Positions 24,849 through 38,113 are shown, counted from the first letter of the stretch. The stretch is DNA of 64,000 nucleotides from Oceanimonas doudoroffii (GCF_002242685.1 NZ_NBIM01000005.1:62001-126000); one strand, 5' to 3'. The notes: generated by a model not told the origin, from the sequence alone. Translations and numbers: made by a program.

Positions 24849-25340
24849 GTGGCTTCTTCTTATGCGGGTTTGCCCCGGGCGGGGGTGATGCGTCGCCTGG
24901 GTGCCTGGCTGTACGATTTTCTGGTAGTGGTGGCGCTGTTGATGGTGGCGGGGTTTATCTGTTTCGGGCTTACCGCCCTGGCGCTGCACCTGGGCTGGAT
25001 TGGCCTGGGTGAGCACGAAGATACCGCCGCCCTGCTGAGCGCCAGCCGCGGCTATCAGCTGATTTTGCTGGGAGTGGTGCTGGGCTTTTACTGCTGGTTC
25101 TGGCGCACCAGCGGCCAGACCCTGGGCATGCGTGCATGGCGCCTCAGGGTGCAGAATACCGACGGCTCACGGTTGCGCCTGGGCCAGTGTCTGGTACGCG
25201 CCGTCACGGCGCTGCTGGGTCTGGGCAATTTCTGGGTGTGGCTGAATCCGGGCAGTAAACTGGCACTGCAGGACAAGCTCGCCCACTGTGAGACGGTGGT
25301 GCTCACCAAGGAGCAGAACAAGGAACTGCTGAGCCGCTGA
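24849..25340 (+). CDS. RDD-family membrane protein
   Basis: 163 aa with three hydrophobic helices. The RDD signature is recast as RLGAWLYDFLVVVALL near residue 16 and TSGQTLGMRAWRLRVQ near 94, followed by DKLAHCETVVL at the end. RDD proteins are small membrane proteins; some act as Na+/H+ antiporters or accessory subunits. They often lie next to lptF-lptG and pepA, as here. The GTG at 24849 has AAAGGA about 9 bp upstream. Confidence 0.85.
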   Translation: MASSYAGLPRAGVMRRLGAWLYDFLVVVALLMVAGFICFGLTALALHLGWIGLGEHEDTAALLSASRGYQLILLGVVLGFYCWFWRTSGQTLGMRAWRLRVQNTDGSRLRLGQCLVRAVTALLGLGNFWVWLNPGSKLALQDKLAHCETVVLTKEQNKELLSR

Positions 25341-25345
25341 TGTTG

Positions 25346-25407
25346 TGAGGGGTGAAGGGTAAGGGGTGAGGAGCAAAAACACGCCTCTCCCCTGCCTCCT
25401 CACCCCT
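25346..25407. repeat. G-rich heptad repeats forming a long hairpin
   Basis: Four tandem heptads TGAGGGG, TGAAGGG, TAAGGGG, TGAGGAG at 25346-25373, then C-rich heptads in the opposite sense at about 25384-25411. AGGGGTGAGGAG (25362-25373) and CTCCTCACCCCT (25396-25407) are a perfect 12-bp inverted repeat with a 22-nt loop. It lies between the convergent RDD and lptG genes and may act as a terminator or mRNA stabiliser. There is no U-tract worth the name. Confidence 0.7.
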
Positions 25408-25412
25408 CACTT

Positions 25413-26483
25413 TTAAGCCCGGCGGTTAAGCAGAAACAGCGCCACACCGATAAACAGCAGGCTGGGGCCCAGTGCGCCCAGCACCGGCGGCACTTCATAG
25501 ACCAGGCTGATGGGGCCAAACACCTCGTTGGCCACATAAAAGCCAAAGCCGAACAGAATGCCCATCAGCAGCCTGGCCCCCATGGTCACGCTGCGCAGGG
25601 CGCCGAACACAAAGGAAGAGGCCAGCAACATCATGGCCACCACCATCACCGGCTGCAACGCCTTGCGCCAGAATGCCAGCTCATAGAGGCTGCCGTCCTG
25701 ACCGTTGTCTTCCAGGTAGTCCTGATATTCCCACAACCCTCGCATCGACAGCTCGTCGGGCTCTATCGCCACCACGCCCAGTTTGTCGGGGGTCAGGGTA
25801 GTTTGCCAGCGCCGGCTGGCCTGCTGCTCGGTGAGGACCGACTCACCGTGGTTGAAGATGGTGTCGGTCAGGTTAAGCAGGGTCCATTCACCGTTTTGAT
25901 AGTCGGCGGTGGCGGCCTGGGTAATGCGCTGCAGGCGCAGGTCATCGTCGAAATAATACAGGGTAATGTTGCTCAGGGTACCATCGCGCCGGGCCTGGCC
26001 AATATTGATATAGGCCTCGCTGTCCCGGGCCCAGACACCGTTCACCGACAACACCACCTGGCCGTCGGAGCGTGCCTGGGTACGCAGGTCGTCCGCCGCC
26101 AGCTTGGTGGCCGGGGCCAGGTATTCACCGATAAGCATGATCACCAGCATCATAGGTACCGCGGTTTTCAGGGCACTGGTGACGATGTTGAAACGGGAAT
26201 TGCCTGCCGCCTGCATCACCACCAGTTCGCTGGAACTGGCCAGCTGGCCCAGGCCGATCAGCCCGCCCAGCAGGGCGGCGATGGGAAAGAACAGCACAAT
26301 TTCCTTGGGCATGGACAACAGCACATAGTAGAAGGCGGAAAGCAGGGTATAACTGCCCTCACCCACGCTGCGTAACTGCTCCACGTAACGAATAATGGCC
26401 GACAGGCCCACTAGCAAAAACTCACACAACAGCATGGCCATCAACACGGTGCGGCCAATGTAACGATCGAGAATATTGAACAT
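25413..26483 (-). CDS. lptG: LPS export ABC transporter permease LptG
   Basis: 356-aa inner-membrane permease that, with LptF and two LptB, extracts lipopolysaccharide from the inner membrane. Six helices are grouped three and three around a periplasmic beta-jellyroll domain (about 130-260, VNGVWARDSEAYINIGQARRDG). The start MFNILDRYIGRTVLMAMLL is typical. Its ATG overlaps the lptF stop by 1 bp (TGATG). Confidence 0.96.
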   Translation of the reverse strand: MFNILDRYIGRTVLMAMLLCEFLLVGLSAIIRYVEQLRSVGEGSYTLLSAFYYVLLSMPKEIVLFFPIAALLGGLIGLGQLASSSELVVMQAAGNSRFNIVTSALKTAVPMMLVIMLIGEYLAPATKLAADDLRTQARSDGQVVLSVNGVWARDSEAYINIGQARRDGTLSNITLYYFDDDLRLQRITQAATADYQNGEWTLLNLTDTIFNHGESVLTEQQASRRWQTTLTPDKLGVVAIEPDELSMRGLWEYQDYLEDNGQDGSLYELAFWRKALQPVMVVAMMLLASSFVFGALRSVTMGARLLMGILFGFGFYVANEVFGPISLVYEVPPVLGALGPSLLFIGVALFLLNRRA

Positions 26484-27592
26484 CAGGCAGCCTTGCTCCG
26501 TGTGAGTTTTTCCCGCGTGCGGTTCCACCAGGCGGTTTCCGCCAGATTAAGGGGAACCGCCACCAGCAGCAGAAACGCCAGCGGTACCGTATAGAGGCCG
26601 GGCGTCGGCGGCAGACTGCCCCCCTCCATCGCCGAACGAGACGCACTTTGCAGCAGAAAGTAAGCCAGATACAGCAGAATGGCCGGCAGCAGCTTGGCAT
26701 AGCGCCCCTGGCGGGGATTGACCACCGCCAGCGGCACCACCACCAGGGTCAGTACCAGCATCGATAGCGGCAGCGCCAGCCGCCATTGCAGCTCGGCGCG
26801 CTGAGGCAACTCTTCCATGCCCAGCAAGGCAAGGCTGGGCATGGCCTCAATCCGGCTTTGCACCGCTTCCACCTCAGAAGGCCGAATATAGGCGCTGTAT
26901 TCATCAAACTCGGCCACGTCGAACTCCCGGTTGCCAGGGGTACCGCTATAGCGATAGCCCTGTTCCAGGGTCAGCCACTGGCCGTCATCCCGCTCGTGCA
27001 GGCGGCCGCCGTCGGCCACCACTATGGCCGGGGCGCGCTGGGCCTGCCCCTGCTGCACCACAAACAGCCGGTTAAGCCGGTTGCCTTCCTCACCTTCTTC
27101 CAGCTCTTCCACATATCCCACGATACGGCCGCCATCCAGGCTCATGAAGCGGGCCTCGCGCAACACCGCAAAACCCGGATCGGCCTTGACCTCTTCCCGC
27201 AGCTGATAGACCTGAGTCTTGGCCCAGGGGTTGAGCCAGAGCGAATTGAACAGCGCCACCGCCGTCCACAGCAGGGCCAGTACCAGGGTAGCGCGCATGA
27301 TGCTGCGAGGGCCCATGCCCACCGCCTTCATCACCGTCATCTCGCTTTCGGCGTAAAGCCGGCCATGGGCGAACAGAATGCCGATAAACAGGCTGACCGG
27401 CAGCATCAGGGTGGCCATCTCCGGCAGGTTAAGCAGCAGCAGCCTGCCCACCAGCGCGCCGGGAATCTCACCGCTGGCAGCCTTGCCCAACACGTCGATA
27501 AAATTCTGGCTGATAAAGATGAGCAAGAGCACAAACAGCACGGCCAGCTGAGTCTTCAGGGTTTCCCGAAACAAATAGCGGAATGCAATCAC
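26483..27592 (-). CDS. lptF: LPS export ABC transporter permease LptF
   Basis: 369-aa partner of LptG. It starts IAFRYLFRETLKTQLAVLFVLLLIF and has the family's TVMKAVGMG coupling segment and VVVPLAVVNPRQGRYAKLLPAILLYL near the C-terminus. I chose GTG at 27592 because the next residues align with E. coli LptF; the upstream ATG would add 21 unmatched residues. It is divergent from pepA with 160 bp between them. Confidence 0.94.
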   Translation of the reverse strand: MIAFRYLFRETLKTQLAVLFVLLLIFISQNFIDVLGKAASGEIPGALVGRLLLLNLPEMATLMLPVSLFIGILFAHGRLYAESEMTVMKAVGMGPRSIMRATLVLALLWTAVALFNSLWLNPWAKTQVYQLREEVKADPGFAVLREARFMSLDGGRIVGYVEELEEGEEGNRLNRLFVVQQGQAQRAPAIVVADGGRLHERDDGQWLTLEQGYRYSGTPGNREFDVAEFDEYSAYIRPSEVEAVQSRIEAMPSLALLGMEELPQRAELQWRLALPLSMLVLTLVVVPLAVVNPRQGRYAKLLPAILLYLAYFLLQSASRSAMEGGSLPPTPGLYTVPLAFLLLVAVPLNLAETAWWNRTREKLTRSKAA

Positions 27593-27752
27593 CGTTAATC
27601 CCAGTGTAAACTTGTCTTTTTTAATGGAAACGCTTAACAATAAGCGTAAAATCACGATTTTCGCATATTAACTGTGCGAAATCCGGCGCCTTCAGCGATG
27701 CCCGTCATTATCGTTCATTCGGCGCCCATTGTCTTCAGGCTCAGGAGAATCC

Positions 27753-29264
<1,512 letters not shown>

Positions 29265-29265
29265 A

Positions 29266-29709
29266 ATGAGCACCGGCTGTTTTCACCTGTTGCCCAACGA
29301 CGACGCCGGCCTGCTGGAGCAGTGGGTGTGCCAGTTGGCCACCGACTGCTACCGCCAGGGCCTGGGAGTGTTTATTCACACCACAGATCAGGCCCAGGCC
29401 GAAGCCATTGACGAGCGCCTGTGGCAACAGGAAGCCGACAGCTTTGTGGCTCACAACCTGCAGGGCGAAGGCCCGCGCCAGGGCGCACCCGTGGTGATTG
29501 GCTGGCAACCGCCCCAGGGCGGCCGTGCCGTGCTGATCAACCTGGCGCCCGAGGCCCCCGCCTTTGCCCGCCGCTTTGGTCAGCTGCACGACTTTGTGCC
29601 GGCCTCCGACCCCGGAAAACAGCAGGCTCGGGAGCGCTTCAAGGCCTACCGTCAGGCCGGCTTTGAGCTGACCACCAAGCCGGTACCACTTCCAACTCAA
29701 GATGTATAA
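29266..29709 (+). CDS. holC: DNA polymerase III chi subunit
   Basis: 147-aa clamp-loader accessory subunit that links the polymerase to SSB. It begins [28 protein letters not shown], then [14 protein letters not shown], as in HolC. It starts 1 bp after the pepA stop and ends just before valS, the conserved order in gammaproteobacteria. Confidence 0.94.
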   Translation: MSTGCFHLLPNDDAGLLEQWVCQLATDCYRQGLGVFIHTTDQAQAEAIDERLWQQEADSFVAHNLQGEGPRQGAPVVIGWQPPQGGRAVLINLAPEAPAFARRFGQLHDFVPASDPGKQQARERFKAYRQAGFELTTKPVPLPTQDV

Positions 29710-29713
29710 CACC

Positions 29714-32566
<2,853 letters not shown>

Positions 32567-32589
32567 TCATGGCAACCATGCCCTAATGT

Positions 32590-32619
32590 AAAAGCCCCGG
32601 CCGTGGCCGGGGCTTTTTT
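32590..32619. terminator. valS terminator
   Basis: AAAGCCCCGGCC-GT-GGCCGGGGCTTTTTTT, a near-perfect hairpin between valS and the convergent chemoreceptor gene. Confidence 0.93.
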
Positions 32620-32641
32620 TATGAGGTTTTTCCGCCCGGGA

Positions 32642-33940
32642 TCAGGACAACACCGCCACCGTCTGTTGCACCGCCAACGCGCCCTGGTGGATCTCATGCA
32701 TAAAGCTTTCCACCTCCTGGGCCTGCTGCTTGCCCTGCTCTGCCACCCCACTGACCTCCAGGATGGCCTCGGACACCTGGGCGGTCAGCTCCCGGTTTTG
32801 TTGCACCACCTGGGCGATTTCCGCCGTGGCCCGGCTGGTGCGGCCCGCCAACTGGCGTACCTCGTCGGCCACCACCGCAAAGCCCCGCCCCTGCTCGCCG
32901 GCCCGGGCCGCCTCTATGGCCGCATTCAACGCCAACAGGTTGGTCTGATCCGCCACGCTGCTGATAGTGGCCACTATGTCCTCGATATTGCGCGCCTGTT
33001 CATTGAGCCGGCTGATGATCCCCATGGCCTGCTCCAGATCCTGGGACACGCGGGTGGAGAGGTGCACCGAGGTCTGCAGGGTATTACTGCCCTGCTCCAC
33101 TATGTTGGAGGTCTTCACCGCAATCTCGCAGGCCTGCTCCGAAGCCTGTTGATTGCGGCGGGACTGCAGTACTCGCCGAGTGATGTCGCTGGCGAACTTG
33201 ACCACCCGTTCGACCCGCCCCTGCTCATCCAGAATGGGGTTGTAGGTGGCCTCCAGCCAGATCTCCTCACCGCTGGCGTTGACCCGCTTGAAGCGACCCG
33301 ACTTGTGCTCACAGGCCGCCAGCTCCTGCCAGAAATGAGGGTGATCCCGGTAGAAGTCCTCATCGCAAAACAGACGATGATGCTGACCCACCACCTGCTC
33401 GAGATGATAGCCCATCAACGACAGAAAGTTGTCGTTGGCGCTGAGGACGGTGCCATCCACCTTGAACTCGATCACCGCCATGGATCTGTCCAGCGCCGTC
33501 AGTACCGCCTGCTGCCGAATCAACTGATGCTGCTTTTCGGTAATGTCACTGGCGATCTTCAGAATTTTCAGCACCCGCCCCGTTTCATCCTGTACCGGAA
33601 AGTAGGTTGCCTGAAGCCAGATTTTACGGCCATCATGGGTTATCCGCGGGAACGTGCCCTGCTGGTGTTCTCCTGCCCGCAGGCGCTGCCAGAACGTCTG
33701 ATATTCCGGTGATGCGACCAGCCCAGGTTCACAGAACATCTGATGATGTTTGCCTTTCACCTGCTCCAGGGTATAGCCCACCACCTTCAAAAAATCCTCA
33801 TTGACATTAAGCACCTCGCCATCTGGCGTGAACTCAATGACGGCCACATGAGCCCGAATGGCCCGCAGTAAAGCGCTAAAATGCTGATTTTGCTCTTTGT
33901 ACTGCAGCAGTTCCTGCTTTAGCTTTCCATTGCTGAACAT
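32642..33940 (-). CDS. Soluble chemoreceptor with two PAS domains (BdlA-like)
   Basis: 432 aa without any membrane helix. PAS-1 (about 20-130, [23 protein letters not shown]) and PAS-2 (about 140-255, [23 protein letters not shown]), each with a PAC end ([18 protein letters not shown]), are followed by a methyl-accepting signalling domain with the hairpin [35 protein letters not shown]. The layout is that of BdlA, the biofilm-dispersal receptor of Pseudomonas; haem or FAD binding is possible. It has no C-terminal CheR/CheB-tethering pentapeptide. ATG 33940 has GGGGGAGAG just upstream. Confidence 0.88.
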   Translation of the reverse strand: MFSNGKLKQELLQYKEQNQHFSALLRAIRAHVAVIEFTPDGEVLNVNEDFLKVVGYTLEQVKGKHHQMFCEPGLVASPEYQTFWQRLRAGEHQQGTFPRITHDGRKIWLQATYFPVQDETGRVLKILKIASDITEKQHQLIRQQAVLTALDRSMAVIEFKVDGTVLSANDNFLSLMGYHLEQVVGQHHRLFCDEDFYRDHPHFWQELAACEHKSGRFKRVNASGEEIWLEATYNPILDEQGRVERVVKFASDITRRVLQSRRNQQASEQACEIAVKTSNIVEQGSNTLQTSVHLSTRVSQDLEQAMGIISRLNEQARNIEDIVATISSVADQTNLLALNAAIEAARAGEQGRGFAVVADEVRQLAGRTSRATAEIAQVVQQNRELTAQVSEAILEVSGVAEQGKQQAQEVESFMHEIHQGALAVQQTVAVLS

Positions 33941-33961
33941 GGGCACTCTCCCCCGAGACCA

Positions 33962-33978
33962 ATATATCGATATATCGA
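33962..33978. promoter_or_regulatory. AT-rich palindrome before the PAS chemoreceptor
   Basis: ATATATCGATATAT is a perfect 14-bp palindrome 22 bp upstream of the start codon, overlapping TCGATATATCGA. It could be an operator or an RNA element near the ribosome site. Confidence 0.4.
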
Positions 33979-34000
33979 AAGGTGGCATCTTGCAGACTCA

Positions 34001-34026
34001 TATCAATCCTTTTGTTTCCGAGTTTA
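34001..34026 (-). promoter_or_regulatory. Candidate FliA (sigma-28) promoter of the PAS chemoreceptor
   Basis: Minus-strand TAAA (34026-34023), 18 nt, GATA (34004-34001) has the core spacing of the flagellar consensus TAAAGTTT-N11-GCCGATAA, although the flanking bases match poorly. A chemotaxis gene is a reasonable FliA target. Confidence 0.35.
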
Positions 34027-34147
34027 CAGGATAGAACAAAACCCGATAGCCCATCCTCCATAACGTTTCATTTGACGCACGTCCTCGGCCGCTGGAACTT
34101 TATTCCGCTGGCACTTACCCTGATAACTTGAGACGGGAGTAAGTACC

Positions 34148-34627
34148 ATGGGTTATCTGAAGTATGGCTGGTGTTGGCTACTGTTGACCGTCAGTATGCC
34201 GGGGCTGCCCAACAACATGAAACAGGCCCTGCTGGACGCCCACAACAGAGCCCGGGCCGAGGTGGGTGCTGGTTCGCTGGCATGGTCGTCCCGGGCCGAA
34301 CAACAGGCAGCGGGTTGGGCACAAGTGCTGAGCCGGCGCTGCGATATTGAGCACAGCCGGGGTTCGGGCTTTGGCGAAAACCTGTTTATGGGCACGCTGG
34401 GGTTTTACGATGAGCTGGACGGGGTGCAAAGCTGGAAGGATGAACAGCGCCATTATTCCGGACAGCCCCTGAGCCGCGAGCTGGTGCCGCTGGTGGGCCA
34501 CTACACCCAGATGGTCTGGCCCGATACTCGAGAGCTGGGTTGTGCCACCGCCACCTGCAACAACATGATGATACTGGTATGCAATTACTATCCGCCAGGC
34601 AACTACCTGGGGGAAAGCGCCTGGTAA
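34148..34627 (+). CDS. CAP/SCP-domain (PR-1-like) extracellular protein
   Basis: 159 aa. A short hydrophobic N-terminus (YLKYGWCWLLLTVSMPGL) could act as a signal peptide. The CAP domain follows: LLDAHNRARAEVGAGSLAWS, GENLFMG, then the signatures GHYTQMVWPDTRELGCA and LVCNYYPPGNYLGE. The histidine/glutamate tetrad of the family is present. Four cysteines near the end suggest disulfides in the periplasm or outside. The molecular role of bacterial CAP proteins is poorly known. GGGAG precedes the ATG. It is a monocistronic gene. Confidence 0.85.
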   Translation: MGYLKYGWCWLLLTVSMPGLPNNMKQALLDAHNRARAEVGAGSLAWSSRAEQQAAGWAQVLSRRCDIEHSRGSGFGENLFMGTLGFYDELDGVQSWKDEQRHYSGQPLSRELVPLVGHYTQMVWPDTRELGCATATCNNMMILVCNYYPPGNYLGESAW

Positions 34628-34629
34628 AT

Positions 34630-34647
34630 GGGGCCGACTGGCCCCTT
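34630..34647. terminator. Hairpin after the CAP gene
   Basis: GGGGCC-GACT-GGCCCC with a short TTT; a weak terminator between the convergent CAP and lipoprotein genes. Confidence 0.55.
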
Positions 34648-34656
34648 TACTTCGGA

Positions 34657-34884
34657 TTAATCATCGTCGTCGGTATCCACTTGGTTACCGATCACTCCGC
34701 CCACCACGGCCCCGCCCAGGGTTCCCATGGTGCTGCCGCCGGTCAGTACCGAGCCGCCCACGGCGCCGGCACCGGCGCCAATGGCGGTATTGCGATCCCG
34801 CTGGGACATATTGCTGCAGCCCGCCAGCCCCAGCAACAGCACGGTCGCCAGTGTGGCCGCCTTCATTTTGCCATCGATCATCAT
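34657..34884 (-). CDS. Glycine-zipper lipoprotein (OsmB-like)
   Basis: 75 aa. The lipobox LAGC at about 20-23 marks an N-acylated cysteine. It is followed by a Gly-rich zipper (AIGAGAGAVGGSVLTGGSTMGTLGGAVVGGVIGNQV) of the OsmB/SmpA-like type and an acidic end, DTDDDD. It is probably anchored in the outer membrane, and many relatives are osmotically or sigma-E induced. The two adjacent ATG codons at 34884 and 34881 both follow GAGG. Confidence 0.82.
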   Translation of the reverse strand: MMIDGKMKAATLATVLLLGLAGCSNMSQRDRNTAIGAGAGAVGGSVLTGGSTMGTLGGAVVGGVIGNQVDTDDDD

Positions 34885-34994
34885 GGTACTTTACCTCTGT
34901 AGGTTAGGGTCACTGTCCTCACTTTCAGTGTAAGCGCTGAACGCTCCCCTTTCATGATGACACTCCGGCCGTATGCTGAAGGTTGTCGCAGCAG

Positions 34995-35396
34995 TCAGAG
35001 GGCCAGCCACAACAACCGCACCACAACCACGTTGGCCATGCTGACCAGCAGTAGAAAACCGACATAGGTCATCACCAGATAACGAAAATAGTTATGCCGG
35101 CTGTGCCGTACCAGGCCCAGCTCCTCCTGGTGGGCCCGGTGAGCCTGGGCGATCTTGGCAAACAACGTCAGCTCAAAGTGCATCAGCGCCAGGCTGATCA
35201 GGCTCAGCACGGTGCCGAGCAATGGCGCTATCAGTATCCAGCCCTTGAGCACCTGGGTGATTTCGGGCTTGAGGTAAGGCACGGCGCCCAGCAACACCAC
35301 GGCCACGGTAATGCGAAACAGCTTTTGCCAGATGTGGTCGTGGCGGTACTTGTACTCGTCCCACAACTGCATGTGGGGATCCGGCGGTGGATACAT
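34995..35396 (-). CDS. Membrane protein of unknown function
   Basis: 133 aa with three helices (LFRITVAVVLLGAVPYL, LKGWILIAPLLGTVLSLISLAL, YLVMTYVGFLLLVSMANVVVV) and a cytoplasmic helix of charged residues between helices two and three. It begins MYPPPDPHMQLWDEYKYRHDHIW, which I do not recognise. ATG 35396 with GGGAG upstream is preferred to GTG 35426. It lies right behind the DUF6351-type gene, whose stop codon is about 30 bp before it, so the two may form an operon. Confidence 0.68.
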   Translation of the reverse strand: MYPPPDPHMQLWDEYKYRHDHIWQKLFRITVAVVLLGAVPYLKPEITQVLKGWILIAPLLGTVLSLISLALMHFELTLFAKIAQAHRAHQEELGLVRHSRHNYFRYLVMTYVGFLLLVSMANVVVVRLLWLAL

Positions 35397-35425
35397 GGCG
35401 GCGCTCCCGGCAACGATTTGCGCCA

Positions 35426-37690
35426 CTATAGCATGGCCTTGAGTCCCATCTCTTCATTGCCGGGGCGTCCCTGATCGCCCTGGGTGAAGTCACAGACCCC
35501 GTCGGGAAAGACCGTCTGCAACATGGTCAGGTGCGGGCGCAAGTCGAGACCGCCATACAAACCCCGCTCCACGGCGGCGCTAACCGGGATCAGGGCACAC
35601 TGGAACACCTCGCCGGTGAGCGGGGCACCGGCCACGTTGCGGGGCGAACGATAGGCCGGGTAACGCTGCAGACAGGCGCCCATGTCGGCATCACCGCGCC
35701 AGGGGCCATTCCATACGCCATCGCCCGCGGCGATCAGCTCACCGGTGTCGGTCCAGCAGGCATCCTGGGCACTGGCGGGGCGCTGGCCGCTGGTAAGCCA
35801 TTCATCCAGCACCTCAAAGGCCCGATCGCTGGGGTTGTAGGGTTTGCCGCTTTGCCAGATCACCATGTTGTCAACATTGCCCCTGGCCGCCTTCATGCGC
35901 AGCCACACCGACTGGCTGGCATAGGAGTGATGCATGTCGAGCTCGGGATCCAGGTAATGGCGCAGATCGATCACCGGAATGTTGATATTGCCCAGGAACA
36001 CGTGGCCGGAGCGGTAGGCGGCGGCAATGGCGTCGTGATTGCCCCGGCTGCGCGGAGCGGTTTTCACCAGATCGGCCCGGTTGCGCTCAAACACCCACAG
36101 CGGCACCGGGCTGCCGGGGGTTTTCTGCATGTTGTGATCGCTCCAGATGGATACCCCGGACAGGCTGTCGTCGCCGGTCAGCACCCACAGCCTTTCCTGC
36201 ACCATCTGCACCGGCGGTTTCCAGCTGCCGATATTGGCATTGAGGTGAAAGAATTCGGCAAACGAGATGTCCCCCTGTTTCAGGGCCTCCAGGCCATACT
36301 GCACCCCGGTGTTGTCGTGGGTTCGGTTGGCATAGCCGTTTTCATCCACCCCGTATACATGGCCCAGATCGTGCCAGTGGCTGAAGCGTTCCCTGGCCAC
36401 CACCGCCGGCGCATAGTAATGGGTCCGATGGGAGTAATGAGGGTTGTTGGTCAACGGCGCCAGCCCGCGCCAGCTTTTGGAGCACTCGGTCGCCCCCGGT
36501 GGCAGCCCGGGCAGGCGTAGTCCCAGCCCGGCCATGCGCGCCCAGCGGTAATACTTCTTGAACTCGTGTTCCACCTCGCTGCTGGCCGCCACGCCCATCA
36601 CCAGGCCACGGTTTTCCTGCACCCGCCAACGCTTGTTCTCCCGGGCGGTTACGTCGAAGTAATACTCAAACAGTTCGCAGTCCAGCGCCCAGATGCTCTG
36701 GGTGATCATGTCCGGGTAGCTGTACTGGGGAATGAGGGCGTCGAGCAGGCCGGGCTTGTTCTGGGCAAACAGGTATTGCTGCACGGCGCCACCGGAGCCG
36801 CCAATGCCCACGGTGTAATCGGGCCGGCCATAACGGGCCACAAACTGCGCCTTGACCATTTCGGCGGTATTGGCCGCCAGCCACATGTTGTAGTGGTTAC
36901 TGGTGACGTTGCCACTGGAGCCGGCCATGGCATAACCCTGGGCCAGCTGGGTGATCAGCCGGCTGCCCACCCGCCCCAGGCTCATCTTGCCCTGGCGCTT
37001 GCCGATGCCGACCCCGCCCTTGAAGTGGAAAATAAGCTTGTTGTTCCAGTAGGGGCTGTGGGTGTCGGTCACCGGCGCGCTGGGGTCCGCCAGCATGGCG
37101 AGCACATACACGAAGCGGTTGATGGTGCCCTGCTCTACCCTGAGCACAAAGGGAATGCGCTCGCCATTGTGCTCTATCCAGTCCATGTTCTCCGGGTAAT
37201 CACCTTCGGGCAATAACCGGAAATCATTCTTGTCCTTGACCCGGTAGTAGTAGTCGAGACGGGTATTAAGCAAACAGTCTTTGCTGTGGCCCAGCAGCTT
37301 TTGCGTGTTCTTGACGCCGTTTTCCTCGGCGTACACCGGCGTGCCGATGCCCTCCTGATTATCTACCAGCGGCTGGCCCAGGCCCGATTCTTCGGTATTG
37401 CAGGAAAACGGATATTGCAGCGGGCCGAGGGAAGTATCGATGGGGCCGGTTTCACCGGGCTGCACCGGAAAGTCAAAGGCGGCAAGATCGAGCTGCACCA
37501 GTGAGGCATGGGGGCCGGCATAAGGCGGCCGCGGGTGAGCGGGATCATAGCCCGGGGGCAGCGCTTCAACGACCACCTCGGGCGGATCCGGCAACAGGTG
37601 CCGGCCCAGACGGGCCTGAAGCTCGCTGCAGCCGGAAAGGAAAATCAGAACAGGCAGGAATAACAACAGGGGGGGGCGACTACGGAACAT
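35426..37690 (-). CDS. DUF6351-type lipoprotein, putative alpha/beta hydrolase
   Basis: 754 aa. The lipobox FLSGC puts the acylated cysteine at 21. A central segment TVGIGGSGGAVQQYLFAQNK (about 293-312) is a nucleophile-elbow-like GxSxG motif with Ser299, followed by LLDALIPQYSYPDM. I recall this pattern from proteins classed as DUF6351, which are described only as hydrolase-like. Nothing in the neighbourhood shows a substrate. The protein should sit on the periplasmic face of a membrane. AGGAG is 7 bp before the ATG, and a perfect 10-bp inverted repeat lies immediately upstream. Confidence 0.75.
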   Translation of the reverse strand: MFRSRPPLLLFLPVLIFLSGCSELQARLGRHLLPDPPEVVVEALPPGYDPAHPRPPYAGPHASLVQLDLAAFDFPVQPGETGPIDTSLGPLQYPFSCNTEESGLGQPLVDNQEGIGTPVYAEENGVKNTQKLLGHSKDCLLNTRLDYYYRVKDKNDFRLLPEGDYPENMDWIEHNGERIPFVLRVEQGTINRFVYVLAMLADPSAPVTDTHSPYWNNKLIFHFKGGVGIGKRQGKMSLGRVGSRLITQLAQGYAMAGSSGNVTSNHYNMWLAANTAEMVKAQFVARYGRPDYTVGIGGSGGAVQQYLFAQNKPGLLDALIPQYSYPDMITQSIWALDCELFEYYFDVTARENKRWRVQENRGLVMGVAASSEVEHEFKKYYRWARMAGLGLRLPGLPPGATECSKSWRGLAPLTNNPHYSHRTHYYAPAVVARERFSHWHDLGHVYGVDENGYANRTHDNTGVQYGLEALKQGDISFAEFFHLNANIGSWKPPVQMVQERLWVLTGDDSLSGVSIWSDHNMQKTPGSPVPLWVFERNRADLVKTAPRSRGNHDAIAAAYRSGHVFLGNINIPVIDLRHYLDPELDMHHSYASQSVWLRMKAARGNVDNMVIWQSGKPYNPSDRAFEVLDEWLTSGQRPASAQDACWTDTGELIAAGDGVWNGPWRGDADMGACLQRYPAYRSPRNVAGAPLTGEVFQCALIPVSAAVERGLYGGLDLRPHLTMLQTVFPDGVCDFTQGDQGRPGNEEMGLKAML

Positions 37691-37699
37691 GGTACTCTC

Positions 37700-37725
37700 C
37701 TTGATCCATGCATATATGGATCAAG
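37700..37725. promoter_or_regulatory. Perfect inverted repeat upstream of the DUF6351-type gene
   Basis: CTTGATCCAT, 6 bp, ATGGATCAAG. The proximal arm runs into the Shine-Dalgarno sequence (CAAGGAG), 10 bp from the start codon. It could be a repressor operator or an RNA hairpin that hides the ribosome site. Confidence 0.55.
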
Positions 37726-37759
37726 CTTAGCCGAGCCCGTCAGCCCCCGCCCGCCGTTG

Positions 37760-38113
37760 TTATTCTTCGGCTTCCTCGAAGTAGGTGCCCCAGCCATCGT
37801 AATCGATGCCGTATTTCTCGGCGATGGGCAGCAGCTCGGCCACCTGCTGCATGATCTGCTCCTCGTCCAGGGCGCTGTCGGCCACGGCGTCAAAGCACAG
37901 CAGGGTCTGGCCCCGCTCCAGGGTCAGCTCCTCGGCGTCGGTCACTTCGTAGCCGGCCTTGAAACAGTCCACTGCCGCCTTTTCCAGTTTGGCAAAATTC
38001 TGGCCGGAAAAATGGTGCTCTATGATGTATTCGGCGTCGGGATTGCTGCCGTCGCTCAGCAGGGATTCGATGATCTCGCGGGTTTCCGCACGCCAGTCGT
38101 TGGCTTGGCTCAT
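37760..38113 (-). CDS. rraB: Ribonuclease E inhibitor RraB
   Basis: 117 aa. It binds the C-terminal scaffold of RNase E and changes which mRNAs are degraded. The conserved [26 protein letters not shown] and the final [14 protein letters not shown] match RraB. The long acidic tail of the E. coli protein is shortened to EEAEE. It overlaps the plsC stop by 4 bp. Confidence 0.93.
   Translation of the reverse strand: MSQANDWRAETREIIESLLSDGSNPDAEYIIEHHFSGQNFAKLEKAAVDCFKAGYEVTDAEELTLERGQTLLCFDAVADSALDEEQIMQQVAELLPIAEKYGIDYDGWGTYFEEAEE

Noticed and set aside
25346..25407. CRISPR-like or phage attachment repeat
   Set aside because: The units are seven bases, degenerate and without unique spacers.
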